Shown here in pieces: positions 61,558 to 64,000 of a stretch of 64,000 nucleotides of DNA. The notes beneath the pieces were generated by a model that worked only from the letters and a program-made list of their open reading frames with translations, did no database searches and was not told the origin of the DNA. The position numbers and the translations under genes were made by a program. Source of the stretch: Methanothrix sp. (GTDB lineage: Archaea > Halobacteriota > Methanosarcinia > Methanotrichales > Methanotrichaceae); NCBI RefSeq assembly GCF_016706325.1, contig NZ_JADJJX010000001.1, positions 558,001 to 622,000 on the forward strand. The letters run 5' to 3'. Numbering within the stretch: the stretch's first letter is position 1; each line of letters starts with the position of its first letter.

Positions 61558-62265
61558 CTAGATTATACCTTTCGCTTTAAGGGCAGACTTAACCTCGGCC
61601 ATGTCGCTCTTCAACTCGACGATGCCCGTTTCAAGTGCCCGATCCATCTTCCGGCTAACATATTTGACTTCGATAATAAGATTATCTTGTTTTCTGAGCA
61701 TCTGATCCTGCTTGCTGAGCATCTGGTCTTGTTTGCTTAGCATTTGATCCTGCTTGCCAAGCATTTGGTCCATCTTGCCGCTCAGGTTATCGTTCATGCT
61801 TCTGACTTCATCAAGAAGCTCATCCTGCTTGCTGAGCATCTGATCTTGCTTGCTGAGCATCTGATCTTGCTTGCTGAGCATCTGGTCCATCTTGCCGCCC
61901 AAGTTCTCGTTCATCTTATTGACGGCAGAGATAAGCTCTTTTAGGTAGCCTGCCGCTGTATCCAACCTTGTGTCGGTCTCCCCTTTTGCCACCAGCTTGC
62001 CGAACGAATTGAACTCGCCGCTTGCAGGAGAGTAGCTCTTTTCTATGGATGAGACATAGATCAGGGCATTCTTTATGTCTATTGCATCCTCGAACCACTT
62101 GAGCTTCTTTTCATCTTCGCCCTCGGCTATGATCTTCACCCTGCCGTCCTTCAGATTCTCTATCATGCCCTTCAGGCCAAGAGCATTTGCTATATCGACT
62201 ACCCTGGCTCGATATCCGACCTCCTGGACCTTCCCGGAGACGTATGCTGTAAACCTCATCGTCAT
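61558..62265 (-). CDS. Acylphosphatase domain fused to a heptad-repeat coiled coil, copy 2
   Basis: 235 residues. The acylphosphatase part is nearly identical to copy 1, with the same catalytic Arg and Asn and one extra Lys after the EDEK segment. The tail has a different heptad arrangement: three QMLSKQD units, LLDEVRSMNDNLSGKMD, then four more units, against copy 1's four plus one. The C-terminal 40 residues are shared. Upstream is a 22-codon stub of a wecB end instead of a whole wecB. Confidence 0.82.
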   Translation of the reverse strand: MTMRFTAYVSGKVQEVGYRARVVDIANALGLKGMIENLKDGRVKIIAEGEDEKKLKWFEDAIDIKNALIYVSSIEKSYSPASGEFNSFGKLVAKGETDTRLDTAAGYLKELISAVNKMNENLGGKMDQMLSKQDQMLSKQDQMLSKQDELLDEVRSMNDNLSGKMDQMLGKQDQMLSKQDQMLSKQDQMLRKQDNLIIEVKYVSRKMDRALETGIVELKSDMAEVKSALKAKGII

Positions 62266-62294
62266 CTATAATCTCACGCTCTTTGTATTTGGCT

Positions 62295-62365
62295 TTATCT
62301 ATGAAGGCGCCGATGTTCGAGTATGCTCTCTTCTGCCCGGCCATCCCAAACGGGCTCCTCCCCTT
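62295..62365 (-). pseudogene. wecB 3'-terminal stub
   Basis: The minus strand reads DGRAEESILEHRRLHR and stop, equal to the last residues of WecB at 60.0 kb. It is cut at its upstream side by repeat copy C. It sits before acylphosphatase copy 2 exactly where wecB sits before copy 1. Confidence 0.7.
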
Positions 62366-62566
62366 GAACCGGTCAGGGCCAGGGCCTGATGCCGGCCTCC
62401 AACCCCTGGAGCTCGAGCGGCCCCGGTGGCCCGGACATCCTCATCGCTCTGGGGTGAAAAGAAAGAATCACAGAGCTCTCTGTCTCCTTGTACCTCTGTA
62501 TTTCGCTGGACTGAAGCACAGAGAAGATAATTTATGTCTGATCTTACAGATAAAAATTCAGCGAAG
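62366..62566. repeat. ~200-bp repeat, copy C
   Basis: Same repeat. Its right edge does not continue into an acylphosphatase gene but into a glycosyltransferase-2-like fragment and the truncated PIN gene. This defines the repeat boundary at TTCAGCGAAG. Confidence 0.85.
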
Positions 62567-62573
62567 CGCAAGA

Positions 62574-62867
62574 TCACACTGCCGATGGAGATCTCCTCGT
62601 TGAAGGCTGGCAGAATTGCACGGTGCTATCCGTTGAGATTTCCTTAAACGCTTTGAGATCATCTCGGTCCATTGTGATAACCGGAAGCTGTTTGAAGATC
62701 CGGTCAGGAAAGGAATAACCGGCATGCTTAGCCCTCATGAGCTCTGCGTAAACTGAGTTGGTTATACAGAAGTTCGCATCCGGGAAGGCTTTAATCAAGA
62801 TATCAATGCGATCGACCTTGGCAAGCATGCTTGCTACATCGCAATCGATGATAATCATCGTCGTCAT
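62574..62867 (-). CDS. PIN-domain toxin-like protein, C-terminally truncated
   Basis: 97-residue ORF. MIIIDCDVASMLAKVDRIDI has the first PIN acidic residue, and ITNSVYAELMRAK supplies the conserved Glu. PIN toxins (VapC-like, normally 130-160 residues) cut RNA. The native sequence ends about residue 78 (DLKAFKEIST). The last ~18 residues are the wrong frame of a foreign segment, which in its own frame reads AILPAFNEEISIGSVILR, the start of a family 2 glycosyltransferase (62567-62622). The toxin is probably inactive. Overlaps the antitoxin gene by 4 nt. Confidence 0.7.
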   Translation of the reverse strand: MTTMIIIDCDVASMLAKVDRIDILIKAFPDANFCITNSVYAELMRAKHAGYSFPDRIFKQLPVITMDRDDLKAFKEISTDSTVQFCQPSTRRSPSAV

Positions 62868-63178
62868 ATGAGGCCCAATCTGGCCAGTCGGAACAGGCTC
62901 TCCTCATCCGTCCCACCTACCTCGACTTTAATGGACCTGGAGGCCAGCACGTCCTTAAACTCTTCCATGCAAAGCCCCGCTATTTCAGCAGCCTTCCACA
63001 GGCTGACCTTCTCATTCTTGTAAAGATCAATAGCTATCTCGATTCGGAGGCCCGGCTTCATATATAATAGAGCTCTTAATGCATCCTTCAATAGCTCCTC
63101 TCGGGACTTATAAATCTCAGTTCGCATCAGAGCATCAATTTCGTCATTCGCAGATGCCATTGTCAGGTACAACTCCAT
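62864..63178 (-). CDS. UPF0175-family antitoxin
   Basis: 104 residues from ATG 63178 (63160 and 63223 are alternatives; none has a clear SD). IYKSREELLKDALRALL is followed by the UPF0175 core IDLYKNEKVSLWKAAEIAGL and EEFKDVLASRSIKVEVGG. UPF0175 proteins are small DNA-binding antitoxins usually paired with PIN toxins; the ATGA overlap with the PIN gene confirms the pair. It would repress its own operon and neutralise the toxin. Confidence 0.82.
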   Translation of the reverse strand: MELYLTMASANDEIDALMRTEIYKSREELLKDALRALLYMKPGLRIEIAIDLYKNEKVSLWKAAEIAGLCMEEFKDVLASRSIKVEVGGTDEESLFRLARLGLI

Positions 63179-63282
63179 GTATGAATGACCATAAGATCGA
63201 TCCCATCTATCATGAGCGCTCACGAATACTTAATTGGCTCTTGATCATTTATAAAGGTTCATGAAAGAATTATCATACATGG

Positions 63283-63509
63283 TCAATTTCTGAGATGCTC
63301 AACGATAATCTTTCCCGCTCTGCCGCCTCCAAACGGATTCTTCCACCAATTCCCCTGCTGCATCATCCGCTTTGCATTCTCAACCATCCGCAGAGCATCG
63401 GCCCCAGCAAGAACGTTGGACTTTACCCCCAAGATCTCCGGCCTCTCTGTGTTATCCCGCAGGGTCACCCAGGGCACGCCCAGGATACAGGCCTCCCTGC
63501 ACTCCGCCC
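63283..63509 (-). pseudogene. wecB 3'-region fragment from a second wecB type
   Basis: The minus strand reads EACILGVPWVTLRDNTERPE, ILGVKSNVLAGADALRMVEN and NPFGGGRAGKIIVEHLRN, ending at 63283. It is clearly homologous to, but diverged from, the WecB end at 60.0-60.3 kb, so it comes from a paralogue. Its upstream half is replaced by repeat copy D. Confidence 0.78.
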
Positions 63510-63715
63510 GAACCGACCAGAGCCAGGGCCTGATGCCAGCCACCCACCCACCCCTGGAGCCCGAGCGGCCCCGGTGGGCCGGACGCCCTCATCGCTCCGG
63601 GATGAAAAGAAAGGAGCACAGAGCTCTCTGTATCCTTGTGCCTCTCTGTTTTCACCGGACTGAAGCACAGAGAAGATAATTTATGTCTGATCTTACAGAT
63701 GAAAATTCAGCGAAG
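63510..63715. repeat. ~200-bp repeat, copy D
   Basis: Same repeat with a few extra bases in the C-rich part (CCACCCACCCACCCCTGG). It abuts a wecB fragment on the left and the third acylphosphatase gene on the right. Confidence 0.85.
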
Positions 63716-63718
63716 AGC

Positions 63719-64000
63719 CTAGATTATACCTTTCGCTTTAAGGGCAGATTTAACCTCGGCCATGTCTCTCTTCAACTCGACAATGCCCATTTCAAGTGCC
63801 CGATCCATCTTCCGGTTCACATATTTGACTTCGATAATAAGATTATCTTGTTTTCTGAGCATCTGATCCTGCTTGCTGAGCATCTGGTCTTGTTTGCTTA
63901 GCATTTGATCCTGCTTGCCAAGCATTTGGTCCATCTTGCCGCTCAGGTTATCGTTCATGCTTCTGACTTCATCAAGAAGCTCATCCTGCTTGCTGAGCAT
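63719..64000 (-). CDS. Acylphosphatase/coiled-coil protein, copy 3, 5' part outside window
   Basis: The last 93 codons of a third copy: a heptad unit, LLDEVRSMNDNLSGKMD, four QMLxKQD heptads and the shared end VKSALKAKGII. It matches copy 2 almost exactly, including the MLRKQDNLIIEVKYV segment. The N-terminal acylphosphatase domain should lie just beyond 64000. Confidence 0.8.
   Translation of the reverse strand: MLSKQDELLDEVRSMNDNLSGKMDQMLGKQDQMLSKQDQMLSKQDQMLRKQDNLIIEVKYVNRKMDRALEMGIVELKRDMAEVKSALKAKGII

Noticed and set aside
1..64000. tRNA or rRNA genes
   Set aside because: Intergenic regions were scanned by eye for GGTTCGAATCC-like T-arms and CCA-adjacent stems; the few matches lie inside coding genes. 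tRNAscan-SE would settle this.

Overview
The window reads as a chromosome segment of a methanogenic archaeon. The closest guess is Methanothrix (Methanosaeta) or a near relative in Methanosarcinia; the genus is inference. Evidence: a heterodisulfide reductase operon (hdrA-ferredoxin-polyferredoxin-hdrC-hdrB), the archaeal proteasome ATPase PAN, aMBF1, TrmY, archaeal AMP phosphorylase, PurS/PurQ/PurL instead of one large PurL, Shine-Dalgarno (SD) sites of the GGAGGTGA type, TATA-like boxes, and several N-glycosylation-rich secreted proteins. The left two thirds are G+C-rich and densely coded. Positions 46.5-56.3 kb are visibly A+T-rich.

Layout. 1-1 kb: a cut-off thermonuclease-like secreted protein coupled to a membrane-anchored Ig-like protein. 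1.1-6.5 kb: the hdr operon, whose HdrA carries a fused MvhD-type [2Fe-2S] domain. 7-10.2 kb: small housekeeping genes, a tandem repeat, a secreted protein and trmY. 10.3-23.7 kb: a predicted defence island. It has a HEPN+DUF499 ATPase, a TOPRIM-like/AAA ATPase pair, a DUF1156 DNA methylase and a SNF2 helicase with a DUF3883-like end. Between the methylase and helicase, on the opposite strand, lies an A+T-rich gene for a proteasome-like Ntn-hydrolase with an overlapping 56-residue partner. This pair is the best candidate for something undescribed.

24.5-39.3 kb is a core region: purS (tandem fusion), purQ, purL (frameshifted), a methyltransferase, two tandem secreted paralogues, PAC2, DUF89, a histone-deacetylase-like protein, AMP phosphorylase, a nucleotidyltransferase, Sua5/TsaC, aMBF1, PAN, a mini trypsin-like protease and a GalE-like epimerase. 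40-58.7 kb is a surface-polysaccharide island: a 1.27-kb duplication carrying an epimerase, a Wzx-like flippase, an FrhB-like protein, a pyruvyl transferase, a multi-spanning GT-C-like protein, three GT4 glycosyltransferases and two more nucleotide-sugar epimerases. Decayed IS200/IS605 and ISL3 elements and an ISL3-related MITE are scattered among them.

58.9-64 kb is a repeat mosaic. Four copies of a ~200-bp repeat sit at broken wecB 3' ends, and three of them abut copies of an acylphosphatase-coiled-coil gene with variable heptad number. A UPF0175/PIN toxin-antitoxin pair is embedded there with a truncated toxin.

Several genes are split by single-base indels, mostly in homopolymers (purL, a methyltransferase, a glycosyltransferase, wecB, a small membrane protein). 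Sequencing error, true decay and programmed slippage cannot be separated from this sequence alone. No rRNA, tRNA or CRISPR array was recognised.
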